Source: Gammaproteobacteria bacterium (GTDB lineage Bacteria; Pseudomonadota; Gammaproteobacteria; SZUA-229). Taken from it: a stretch of 13,895 nucleotides of DNA. Positions within the stretch are counted from its first letter, which is position 1; the number at the start of each line of letters is the position of its first letter. The stretch is taken from NCBI GenBank assembly GCA_023136715.1, contig JAGLQT010000165.1:1-13895 (forward strand). Direction: 5' to 3'. A program made the translations under genes and the position numbers. This document shows positions 1 through 6,075 of this stretch, one piece after another. The notes beneath the pieces are model-generated. The model ran no database searches. It had not been told where the DNA came from and saw only the letters and a list, made by a program, of their open reading frames with translations.

Positions 1-1283
1 TGATGGGCCTGAAATTCATGGACGATGTTCCCTTCCATGAAGTTTATGTTCACGGTCTGGTGCGCGATTCCTACGGCCAGAAAATGTCCAAATCAAAAGG
101 CAACGTACTCGACCCGATCGATTTGATCGATGGCATTGATCTGGAAGCACTGGTTGCTAAACGCACCTCGAATATGATGCAACCGGAACTGGCGAAAAAA
201 ATTGAAAAACAGACGCGCAAGGAATTTCCCGATGGCATTCCTGCTTTCGGCACCGATGCTTTACGTTTCACTTTTGCGGCTCTCGCTTCTACCGGTCGCG
301 ATGTTCGTTTTGACTTGCACCGCTTCGAAGGCTACCGTAACTTCTGCAACAAAATCTGGAATGCAACACGTTATGTCTTGATGCAGACCGAAGATAAGGA
401 CACCGGTATCGATAACGACGATGTTGAGTTATCACTGGCAGATCGCTGGATTATTTCGCGCCTGCAACACGTTGAAGAAAATGTCGGCACACACATCGAA
501 AAATACCGTTTCGATCTCGCCGCACAGGACCTGTATTCCTTTGTATGGGAAGATTACTGTGACTGGTATCTTGAGTTATCAAAACCTGTTTTATTCAGTG
601 ATGAGACCTCAGAAGCCGCACAGCGTGGCACACGTCGAACATTAGTCCGTGTTCTGGAAACCATTTTGCGTCTGAACCACCCGATCATGCCATTTATCAC
701 CGAAGAACTCTGGCAAATGGTGGCACCGTTAGCGGGTAAGTCGGGCGACACCATCATGACCCAGCCTTATCCAATCGCTGATCAAAACAAGGTTGATAAA
801 GTTGCCGAAACCGAACTCGAATGGGTGAAAAATTTCATCACCGGCGTGCGTAAAATTCGTTCTGAGATGGATATCCCACCTGGCAAACCATTACCGGTTT
901 TATTACAGAATGCGACCGATAAAGATAAAACCTGCTTCAACAGTAATCAGAACTTCATCGAAACACTGGCCAAACTGGAATCAGTTGAATGGTTGAATGC
1001 TGGAGATGCAGCACCTGAATCAGCCACCGCTCTGGTTGGTGAAATGCAAATTCTAATTCCACTCGCTGGCCTGATCGATAAAGAAGCCGAACTGACGCGT
1101 CTGGAAAAAGAAATGGGCAAACTGACAATCAACATCGAAAAAGGTGAAGCTAAATTACAGAACCCCGGTTTTGTTGACAAGGCTCCAGCAGCGGTGGTTG
1201 AAAAAGAACGTCAGCGCCTTGCTGAATTATCCAAATCGTTGCAACAATTGCAGGAACAGGCGGAAAAAATTCGAGCGCTATAA
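1..1283 (+). CDS. valS: Valine--tRNA ligase, C-terminal part (5' end outside window)
   Basis: Class I aminoacyl-tRNA synthetase that charges tRNA-Val with valine in the cytoplasm. The reading frame is open from the window edge: bases 1-2 are the end of a codon that would complete an MMGLKFM stretch. About 427 residues are present, a little under half of the roughly 950 of E. coli ValRS. The KMSKS ATP-binding loop is seen as QKMSKSKGN at visible residues 26-34, followed by the end of the catalytic core (FGTDALRFTFAALASTGRD). The anticodon-binding helical domain follows (SLADRWIISRL, DYCDWYLELSKPV, LNHPIMPFITEELW). The last 70 residues or so are charged, heptad-like sequence, the usual C-terminal coiled-coil arm. 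The C-terminus ends normally at TAA, so the gene is cut only by the window. In E. coli holC precedes valS; that side is not visible. Confidence 0.97.
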   Translation, partial: MGLKFMDDVPFHEVYVHGLVRDSYGQKMSKSKGNVLDPIDLIDGIDLEALVAKRTSNMMQPELAKKIEKQTRKEFPDGIPAFGTDALRFTFAALASTGRDVRFDLHRFEGYRNFCNKIWNATRYVLMQTEDKDTGIDNDDVELSLADRWIISRLQHVEENVGTHIEKYRFDLAAQDLYSFVWEDYCDWYLELSKPVLFSDETSEAAQRGTRRTLVRVLETILRLNHPIMPFITEELWQMVAPLAGKSGDTIMTQPYPIADQNKVDKVAETELEWVKNFITGVRKIRSEMDIPPGKPLPVLLQNATDKDKTCFNSNQNFIETLAKLESVEWLNAGDAAPESATALVGEMQILIPLAGLIDKEAELTRLEKEMGKLTINIEKGEAKLQNPGFVDKAPAAVVEKERQRLAELSKSLQQLQEQAEKIRAL

Positions 1284-1313
1284 TTCGACATAAAATTAAT
1301 TCGACATAAAATT
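1282..1313. repeat. Perfect 16-bp tandem duplication after valS
   Basis: The 16-bp unit AATTCGACATAAAATT occurs twice with no spacer (1282-1297 and 1298-1313). The first copy includes the last two bases of the valS stop codon. The two copies are identical, which suggests a recent duplication. Seen directly in the sequence. Confidence 0.9.
1285..1312 (+). promoter_or_regulatory. Candidate sigma-70 promoter formed across the tandem duplication
   Basis: TCGACA at 1285-1290 (5 of 6 matches to TTGACA) lies in repeat copy 1. TAAAAT at 1307-1312 (5 of 6 matches to TATAAT) lies in copy 2. The spacer is 16 bp. The predicted start point is near 1319, leaving a leader of about 23 nt with AGGA at 1331-1334 before the ATG at 1342. 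Within a single repeat copy the two hexamers are adjacent, so only the duplication gives workable spacing. This is prediction from sequence alone. Confidence 0.35.
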
Positions 1314-1341
1314 GAATTAACGAATCAGGCAGGAAAATATA

Positions 1342-1893
1342 ATGCAAACACCCGACAAGCTGGAACAAATTCTTCAGACTCACGCAGGCCTCATCAACGC
1401 CGTGGTACAAACCATCCAGAATCCTGAGTTAAAACCGCAACTGGATCACGTACTCAAACAATCTGAGCAAAATGGCTGGGTTGGACTGGTTGCAGCAATT
1501 CGAAAAATTGTCGCGGGCAGCCGTGACAACAGCCTATTAGCGGGACAGGACGATGAAGACCGAGTCATCATCGATGCTATCCTGAAAGGCATACAGGACC
1601 CAACCACCCTGCCCAAACCAGAACAGCAGGCAGATGCTACTGCCGCCGCACCCATGCTGGCACAACTGGTTAACGATGCAGGTCGTGGTGACCACGATGC
1701 GGTCATTATGCTGGGCGGGCTGGCAGAGCAAATGTCCAATGCCGGTGGTGATCTGGCTAATCTCAGTGCTGTAGTCAAAAACCTGATCGACGGTGAACGT
1801 GATATCGATAAGCTATGTACCCGCATGGGACCACAGGGTGAATCTTTGATTACTGCGATTATTGCAGAACTCAACAAACTGGAAATCCACTAA
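1342..1893 (+). CDS. Hypothetical soluble helical protein, 183 residues
   Basis: I do not recognise this protein. It has no signal peptide and no membrane segment. The composition is acidic and rich in Leu, Ala, Asp and Gln, with repeated amphipathic stretches (LEQILQTHAGLINAVVQTI, VGLVAAIRKIVAGS, SAVVKNLIDGERDIDKL), so it is probably an all-helical cytoplasmic protein. A Pro/Ala-rich segment near residues 91-104 (PTTLPKPEQQADATAAA) may link two halves. No Cys cluster, nucleotide-binding loop or catalytic motif is evident. The ATG is supported by AGGA at 1331-1334, 7 nt upstream. It follows valS by 58 bp in the same direction, so it may be cotranscribed, or use the duplication-derived promoter candidate. 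G+C and codon use look like valS. That it is a real gene is likely; its function is unknown. Confidence 0.8.
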   Translation: MQTPDKLEQILQTHAGLINAVVQTIQNPELKPQLDHVLKQSEQNGWVGLVAAIRKIVAGSRDNSLLAGQDDEDRVIIDAILKGIQDPTTLPKPEQQADATAAAPMLAQLVNDAGRGDHDAVIMLGGLAEQMSNAGGDLANLSAVVKNLIDGERDIDKLCTRMGPQGESLITAIIAELNKLEIH

Positions 1894-1985
1894 GCCGCCC
1901 TGTAACGCACCATTATTGTGCATTCGTGCCAATATGATGGTAAATTGCCGACCAACACTCCAAATCTAAAAGTGAAGACATAACG

Positions 1986-2528
1986 TTGATTCAACAATTT
2001 ATTCAAAAAATGCGTGGTGGTGATCCAACACCCGCGCGAGTACCTCTGCATGAAATCTTCTGGTCAGCTTTAGGCTGCTTTCTGGGCATAGCCGGTGTCT
2101 ACTGGACTGGGCATTTACAGGGACTTGGTCTTGAAGAGTCTTTATTTCTAGTCGGCTCATTTGGTGCCAGTGCTATTTTAATTTATGGCATACCCGAGGC
2201 TCCCCCGTCGCAACCACGCAACCTAATTGGCGGGCATGTGTTGTCTGCCATTGTTGGCGTTAGCTGTGCCATACTGATTCCAACACCCATTATTGCAGCT
2301 GCAGCCGCTGTAGCCTCAGCAGTAGTAGTAATGCACCTGGGTCGATGCATTCATCCCCCCGGTGGTGCAACTGCACTAATCGCTGTCATTGGCGGTTCAA
2401 ACATTCATAATCTAGGGTACTGGTACGTAATCACACCCATTGCTTCAGGTGCGTTGTTGATGCTGCTTATCGCACTAGTCACAAATAACATGTCACCGCA
2501 CAGACGCTATCCAGGGCGTTGGACTTAA
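1986..2528 (+). CDS. HPP-family integral membrane protein
   Basis: Four-helix membrane protein of the HPP family, named after the His-Pro-Pro motif, seen here as HPPGGATAL at residues 123-131. The other family signature is also present: FGASAILIYGIPEAP followed by QPRNLIGGH (residues 59-84). Hydrophobic segments lie near residues 24-43, 53-68, 84-116 and 131-165. Some HPP proteins of cyanobacteria and plant plastids are described as nitrite transporters; whether that holds here is unknown. The start is TTG at 1986: an in-frame stop lies at 1941-1943, and GTGAAG at 1972-1977 is a weak ribosome site. ATG at 2010 is an alternative without a visible ribosome site; it would remove eight residues. 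The gene is convergent with the next one, with only 9 bp between the stops. Confidence 0.88.
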   Translation: MIQQFIQKMRGGDPTPARVPLHEIFWSALGCFLGIAGVYWTGHLQGLGLEESLFLVGSFGASAILIYGIPEAPPSQPRNLIGGHVLSAIVGVSCAILIPTPIIAAAAAVASAVVVMHLGRCIHPPGGATALIAVIGGSNIHNLGYWYVITPIASGALLMLLIALVTNNMSPHRRYPGRWT

Positions 2529-2537
2529 AACTACAAA

Positions 2538-3236
2538 CTAGGCTTTATACTGTTTGTGCTTAAAAAGTGTTGTCCTTGCAATAGTATAAGCTTCATTATC
2601 AAGAATTCCTTCATCCCTGAGTCGACGACACATTTTTAACTCACCAACTAATCTATCCGCCACCGATATATTTGAGTGCTGTTTATCTATAGCTTGCTGA
2701 AGATGAATGAAAAAGTTGTCAAATTTGTTCTGATCAGGCCTGGCATTGTCTAAAAAGAATAAATTCACATTACCAAACTTACTTTTGAATATGTATTCAT
2801 CACGCTGCAAATACATAAATATTAATGCGCAAATCAAAGTTATCGTTAACCCAATAGATCCGGCTATAAAATTAAATTCAAGCGTTAATAATTCATAAAT
2901 AGCGAGTAACATAAAGATGACTGTCAATATAGCTGACGCCATAGCTCCATACAACCAGCCCAATTTAACAACTTTAAGATGTTCAGGCTCAGAAGATAAA
3001 TAAGCCAGATTTACACGATACTTCTTTGGTTCAGCATTTTTCTTTTCAATAAAACTTAACAACAAATAATTGGGAACATAAATTTGATATTCTCTTAGAG
3101 TGCCTTTGAGCTTATTCTCCTGAACTAATTTTTCACCCAATTTTGCCGAATCTAGTTCCTGGTCAAATTCATCATAATTATCAGACGGCACATCAAGCGG
3201 TGCACCCGACATTATTATTTCATCATCATCTTGCAT
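2538..3236 (-). CDS. Hypothetical two-helix membrane protein with SHOCT-like C-terminus
   Basis: Unrecognised as a named family; 232 residues. Order of parts: an acidic N-terminus (MQDDDEII, DNYDEFDQELD), a soluble segment to about residue 90, two hydrophobic helices (about 94-116 and 121-143), then RDEYIFKSKFGNVNLFFLD (145-163) and an amphipathic stretch (171-184). The last part, MCRRLRDEGILDNEAYTIARTTLFK (about 202-226, key pattern RLRDEGILDNEAY), looks like the short SHOCT domain found at the C-terminus of many bacterial membrane proteins. The segment after the membrane hairpin recalls PH-like membrane proteins with a similar F.S..GN..L pattern; this is a weak resemblance. The start is ATG at 3236 with little ribosome site; Met9 (ATG at 3212) is an alternative. 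The gene is noticeably more A+T rich than valS or prfC, which may indicate transfer. Confidence 0.8.
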   Translation of the reverse strand: MQDDDEIIMSGAPLDVPSDNYDEFDQELDSAKLGEKLVQENKLKGTLREYQIYVPNYLLLSFIEKKNAEPKKYRVNLAYLSSEPEHLKVVKLGWLYGAMASAILTVIFMLLAIYELLTLEFNFIAGSIGLTITLICALIFMYLQRDEYIFKSKFGNVNLFFLDNARPDQNKFDNFFIHLQQAIDKQHSNISVADRLVGELKMCRRLRDEGILDNEAYTIARTTLFKHKQYKA

Positions 3237-3268
3237 GGCTATAAGTCACTCAACAATAGATAAAAAAT

Positions 3269-3574
3269 TTAACACTTGCCCGACATTTTGGCACCAATTG
3301 GAAGTACTACCAGCGCCATCAATATGCCGAGGAAATAATCTGGATCGATACCCCACTGCATTACCATCTCTTCAGGCACATTTGCCGCCACAGAACAGCC
3401 TACAACCAGAACAATCAAGAAAATATGACGACTCTTGAGCAATCCCGTCAACACAACCGCAATTAGTACGGCTATCAAAATGTCAGCATCAAACCCCATA
3501 CGCGCGATCATGCCGTGAGGCAGATTAATCGCAATGGTCAAAAATAAAACAATAAAAATTAATACAGATTTCAC
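3269..3574 (-). CDS. Small four-helix membrane protein with two-fold internal repeat
   Basis: Unrecognised protein of 101 residues, almost entirely hydrophobic. Predicted helices lie near residues 3-19, 30-45, 50-66 and 79-94. The two halves resemble each other: NLPHGMIARMGFDADILIAV (17-36) aligns with NVPEEMVMQWGIDPDYFLGI (65-84). Shared residues are N, P, M, G, D and D at an offset of 48, and the first helices begin MKS and LKS. The start is GTG at 3574: a TAA codon sits directly before it in frame, so no earlier start is possible, and GAGGG lies 9 nt upstream on the coding strand. The gene ends 32 bp before the 232-residue gene on the same strand, so the two may be cotranscribed. Function unknown. 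Confidence 0.75.
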   Translation of the reverse strand: MKSVLIFIVLFLTIAINLPHGMIARMGFDADILIAVLIAVVLTGLLKSRHIFLIVLVVGCSVAANVPEEMVMQWGIDPDYFLGILMALVVLPIGAKMSGKC

Positions 3575-3756
3575 TTATCCATTCCCTCGAATAACAAGAA
3601 ACTTTCGGTTAAAAGTCCTGTTTGTAGCATAGGAGCATAGGCTCACTAAAACCATAAAGCTAGTTATCCGCAATAACCATAATCCGGTATTTAATGTTAC
3701 CTTAACAATTATCAGCTATAAATTGATTTTAAGCTAACTGATTATATGCTTTCATT

Positions 3757-4386
3757 ATGAACGATAAAAACCTTATACCCGTCTGGGATATCTTTGTCCG
3801 TGTTTTTCACTGGTCACTAGTGCTGGCTTTTACCATCGCCTATTTGACCGAAGATGATTTTGAAGACCTGCACGTTTACGCCGGTTATGTCGTACTCGGC
3901 TTAATCTGCTACCGTGTGATCTGGGGGTTCATCGGCAGCAGCTATGCAAGGTTCAGTAACTTTGTTTATCCCATTAGTGAAGTTAAAAGCTATTTATCCA
4001 GTCTACTAACAAGAAACCCTAAACATTACCTTGGTCATAATCCAGCTGGCGGTATGATGATTATCGCCTTACTAGTTTCCCTGTTTGCTGCCACTATCAG
4101 CGGTCTTAAAATTTATGGCGTTCAGGGTTATGGGCCATTAGCGAATAACGGTATTGATATTTCGATTATTTCTGAAGCACGTGCTCATGGTGAGAATAAA
4201 CATGAGGATGATGAAGAAAAAGAAGAAAGTGAGGAGGAAGAATTTTGGGAGGAGATACACGAGTTCTTCGCTAATTTTACTTTGTTGTTAGTGTTTGTTC
4301 ATATTGCAGGGGTATTTGTATCTAGTCGTATTCATGGGGAGAATTTGGTTAGGGCGATGATTACCGGTAAGAAGGAAGAGAAATAA
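3757..4386 (+). CDS. Cytochrome b561-type di-haem membrane protein
   Basis: Inner-membrane b-type cytochrome of the family of hydrogenase/formate dehydrogenase-type b subunits (cytochrome b561 domain, four helices). It probably passes electrons between the quinone pool and a c-type cytochrome or other partner. Seen: VWDIFVRVFHW with His18 in helix 1, DLHVYAGY with His39 at helix 2, YRVIWGFIGSSYARF (52-66), HNPAGG (94-99), helix 3 (100-117), and helix 4 with FVHIAG (His182) and His193 in SRIHGENL. These histidines are the likely haem ligands. The loop between helices 3 and 4 (about residues 140-168) is unusual: it contains HGENKHEDDEEKEESEEEE and is extremely acidic. No cytochrome c or dehydrogenase gene is adjacent. 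I see no good ribosome site before the ATG. The 182-bp gap upstream is A+T rich and shared with the divergent 101-residue gene. Confidence 0.88.
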   Translation: MNDKNLIPVWDIFVRVFHWSLVLAFTIAYLTEDDFEDLHVYAGYVVLGLICYRVIWGFIGSSYARFSNFVYPISEVKSYLSSLLTRNPKHYLGHNPAGGMMIIALLVSLFAATISGLKIYGVQGYGPLANNGIDISIISEARAHGENKHEDDEEKEESEEEEFWEEIHEFFANFTLLLVFVHIAGVFVSSRIHGENLVRAMITGKKEEK

Positions 4387-4392
4387 TAGACT

Positions 4393-4418
4393 CATTCCCA
4401 CGCAGGAGCATGGGAACG
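4393..4418. repeat. REP-like imperfect palindrome between convergent genes
   Basis: CATTCCCA (4393-4400) and TGGGAACG (4411-4418) pair except at one position, around the 10-nt loop CGCAGGAGCA. The sequence resembles short palindromic repeats that I recall as recurrent in intergenic regions of many gammaproteobacteria. It lies 6 nt after the cytochrome stop and 11 nt from the prfC stop. No T-tract follows it in either direction, so it is not a classical intrinsic terminator. Recurrence cannot be shown from one window. Confidence 0.5.
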
Positions 4419-4429
4419 AAAAAAAGAAA

Positions 4430-6019
4430 CTAACTATAAATCCCGTGTTCACGTGTAGATAAAAATTTAATCTCTGGCCACTTCTCCATCGTCATATCTA
4501 AATTAACACTCGAAGACGCGATATAGGCTAAATCCCCCGCATGATCCAGTGCAAGATTTGTACTATGACGATTTTTAAATTTATCCAGTTCCTTCTCATC
4601 GTCACATTCAACCCAACGTGCAGTTTTTACATTCACGTGTTCAAAATTACAATCTACATTGTATTCATCTTTGAGGCGATGTTTAACCACTTCAAACTGC
4701 AGCACACCCACCGCACCAAGAATAAGATCATTGTTATTAAGCGGACGATACAACTGCGTTGCACCCTCTTCACATAATTGCATCAAACCTTTTTGCAGGG
4801 CTTTCATTTTCAGTGGATCGCGCAATTGCGCACGGCGGAATAATTCCGGTGCGAAGTTGGGGATGCCGGTGAAGGCTAAATCTTCGCCCTGGGTGAAAGT
4901 ATCACCAATACGCATGGTGCCATGGTTGTGCAAACCGATAATGTCACCGGTGAAAGCTTCTTCCACTGCTTCACGGTCGGATGCCATGAAAGTGACCGCA
5001 TCATTCAACTTAATGTCTTTGTTGATGCGTACATGTTTTACTTTCATGCCTTTTGTGTAAGTGCCGGAACAGACACGCACAAAAGCAATGCGGTCACGAT
5101 GACCAGGATCCATGTTTGCCTGAATCTTGAAAACAAAACCGGTGAGTTTTTCTTCTTCGGGTTTCACTTCGCGAGTTTGGGTCATGCGCGACCTTGGTGG
5201 TGGCGCGTATTCGTCTAAAGCATCGAGTAATTCTTTTACACCAAAGTTATTGATACCTGAGCCGAAGAACACCGGCGTTAATTCACCGCGTTGGTAGGCT
5301 TCCAGATCAAACTCGTGGCTGGCACCTTTGACCAGTTCAATTTCATCGCGCAGATCTGCGGCACCCGTGCCCAGTACTTCATCGAGTAATGGGTTATCCA
5401 GACCTTCGATGACATCACCCTGCTGGATTTTTCCGCCGTGGGTCGCGCTGTAAAAATGCACCTTGTTTTCGATCAGGTTGAATACACCTTTAAAGCCTTT
5501 ACCCATGCCAATCGGCCAGGTAATGGGGGCGCACTGAATCTTGAGAATATCTTCAATCTCATCGAGGATATCAATCGGGTCACGGGCTTCGCGGTCCATT
5601 TTATTGATGAAGGTAATAATCGGCGTGGTACGAAGGCGACAGACTTCCATCAGTTTGATGGTGCGATCCTCTACGCCTTTCGCAGCGTCAATCACCATCA
5701 GCGCAGAATCCACCGCGGTCAAGGTTCGATAAGTATCTTCTGAGAAGTCGGCATGGCCCGGTGTATCAAGCAGATTGATGATGCAATCTTTATAGGGAAA
5801 CTGCATCACCGATGATGTCACCGAAATACCACGTTGTTTTTCCAGTTCCATCCAGTCGGAGGTGGCGTGACGTGCGGCTTTGCGGCCTTTAACGGTACCC
5901 GAAACCTGAATCGCGCCCCCAAACAACAGCAGTTTTTCGGTGAGCGTGGTTTTACCCGCATCGGGATGCGAGATGATGGCGAAAGTTCGCCTGCGTTGGA
6001 CTTCTTCTAGGTATGACAT
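4430..6019 (-). CDS. prfC: Peptide chain release factor 3 (RF3)
   Basis: GTPase that removes RF1 or RF2 from the ribosome after peptide release. Length is 529 residues, equal to E. coli RF3. G-domain motifs are complete: P-loop SHPDAGKTT (17-25), switch region with GISVTSSV (64-71), DTPGH (85-89) and NKMD (139-142). The RF3 hallmark ATSDWMELEKQRGISVTSS (52-70) separates it from EF-G. Domain II (GFVFKIQANMDPGHRDRIAFVR) and the C-terminal domain (LQFEVVKHRLKDEYNVDC) follow. The ATG at 6019 is forced: a TAA codon lies in frame 12 nt upstream, and homologues start at the same place relative to RRTFAIISHPD. There is no Shine-Dalgarno before it. Upstream on the same strand is the zincin-like lipoprotein gene, 56 bp away. 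E. coli likewise has prfC one gene downstream of rimI. Confidence 0.98.
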   Translation of the reverse strand: MSYLEEVQRRRTFAIISHPDAGKTTLTEKLLLFGGAIQVSGTVKGRKAARHATSDWMELEKQRGISVTSSVMQFPYKDCIINLLDTPGHADFSEDTYRTLTAVDSALMVIDAAKGVEDRTIKLMEVCRLRTTPIITFINKMDREARDPIDILDEIEDILKIQCAPITWPIGMGKGFKGVFNLIENKVHFYSATHGGKIQQGDVIEGLDNPLLDEVLGTGAADLRDEIELVKGASHEFDLEAYQRGELTPVFFGSGINNFGVKELLDALDEYAPPPRSRMTQTREVKPEEEKLTGFVFKIQANMDPGHRDRIAFVRVCSGTYTKGMKVKHVRINKDIKLNDAVTFMASDREAVEEAFTGDIIGLHNHGTMRIGDTFTQGEDLAFTGIPNFAPELFRRAQLRDPLKMKALQKGLMQLCEEGATQLYRPLNNNDLILGAVGVLQFEVVKHRLKDEYNVDCNFEHVNVKTARWVECDDEKELDKFKNRHSTNLALDHAGDLAYIASSSVNLDMTMEKWPEIKFLSTREHGIYS

Positions 6020-6027
6020 GGGCGCAG

Positions 6028-6033
6028 ATTATA
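6028..6033 (-). promoter_or_regulatory. Consensus -10 hexamer directly before prfC
   Basis: A perfect TATAAT on the minus strand ends 8 nt before the prfC ATG. Usual spacing puts the transcription start 1-2 nt before the ATG, giving a leaderless or nearly leaderless mRNA. No clear -35 element is seen at 16-18 bp (TTAGTT at 17 bp matches poorly). The match could be chance in an A+T-containing gap. Confidence 0.4.
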
Positions 6034-6075
6034 CAGCAGCGAACCAAAGGAACTAACTGATTTTGACGACTATAA

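Noticed and set aside
1903..1918. Hairpin GCAC/GTGC after the 183-residue gene.
   Set aside because: Four base pairs only and no T-tract.
2533..2557. Inverted repeat ACAAAC/GTTTGT between the HPP gene and the convergent 232-residue gene, as a terminator.
   Set aside because: Only six A/T-dominated pairs, a 13-nt loop and no proper T-run on either side; too weak to call.
3626..3677. 8-bp tandem AGCATAGG (3626-3641) and the palindrome GTTAT-CCGCA-ATAAC (3663-3677) as operators.
   Set aside because: They lie in a divergent promoter gap, but are too short to separate from chance and match no operator that I know.
3746..3760. Four-codon frame ATG CTT TCA TTA TGA overlapping the cytochrome b561 start.
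   Set aside because: No ribosome site and no informative sequence; a chance ATG is the simpler explanation.
4541..5743. Several plus-strand open frames opposite prfC.
   Set aside because: They are fully inside the certain prfC gene and have no supported starts or domains.
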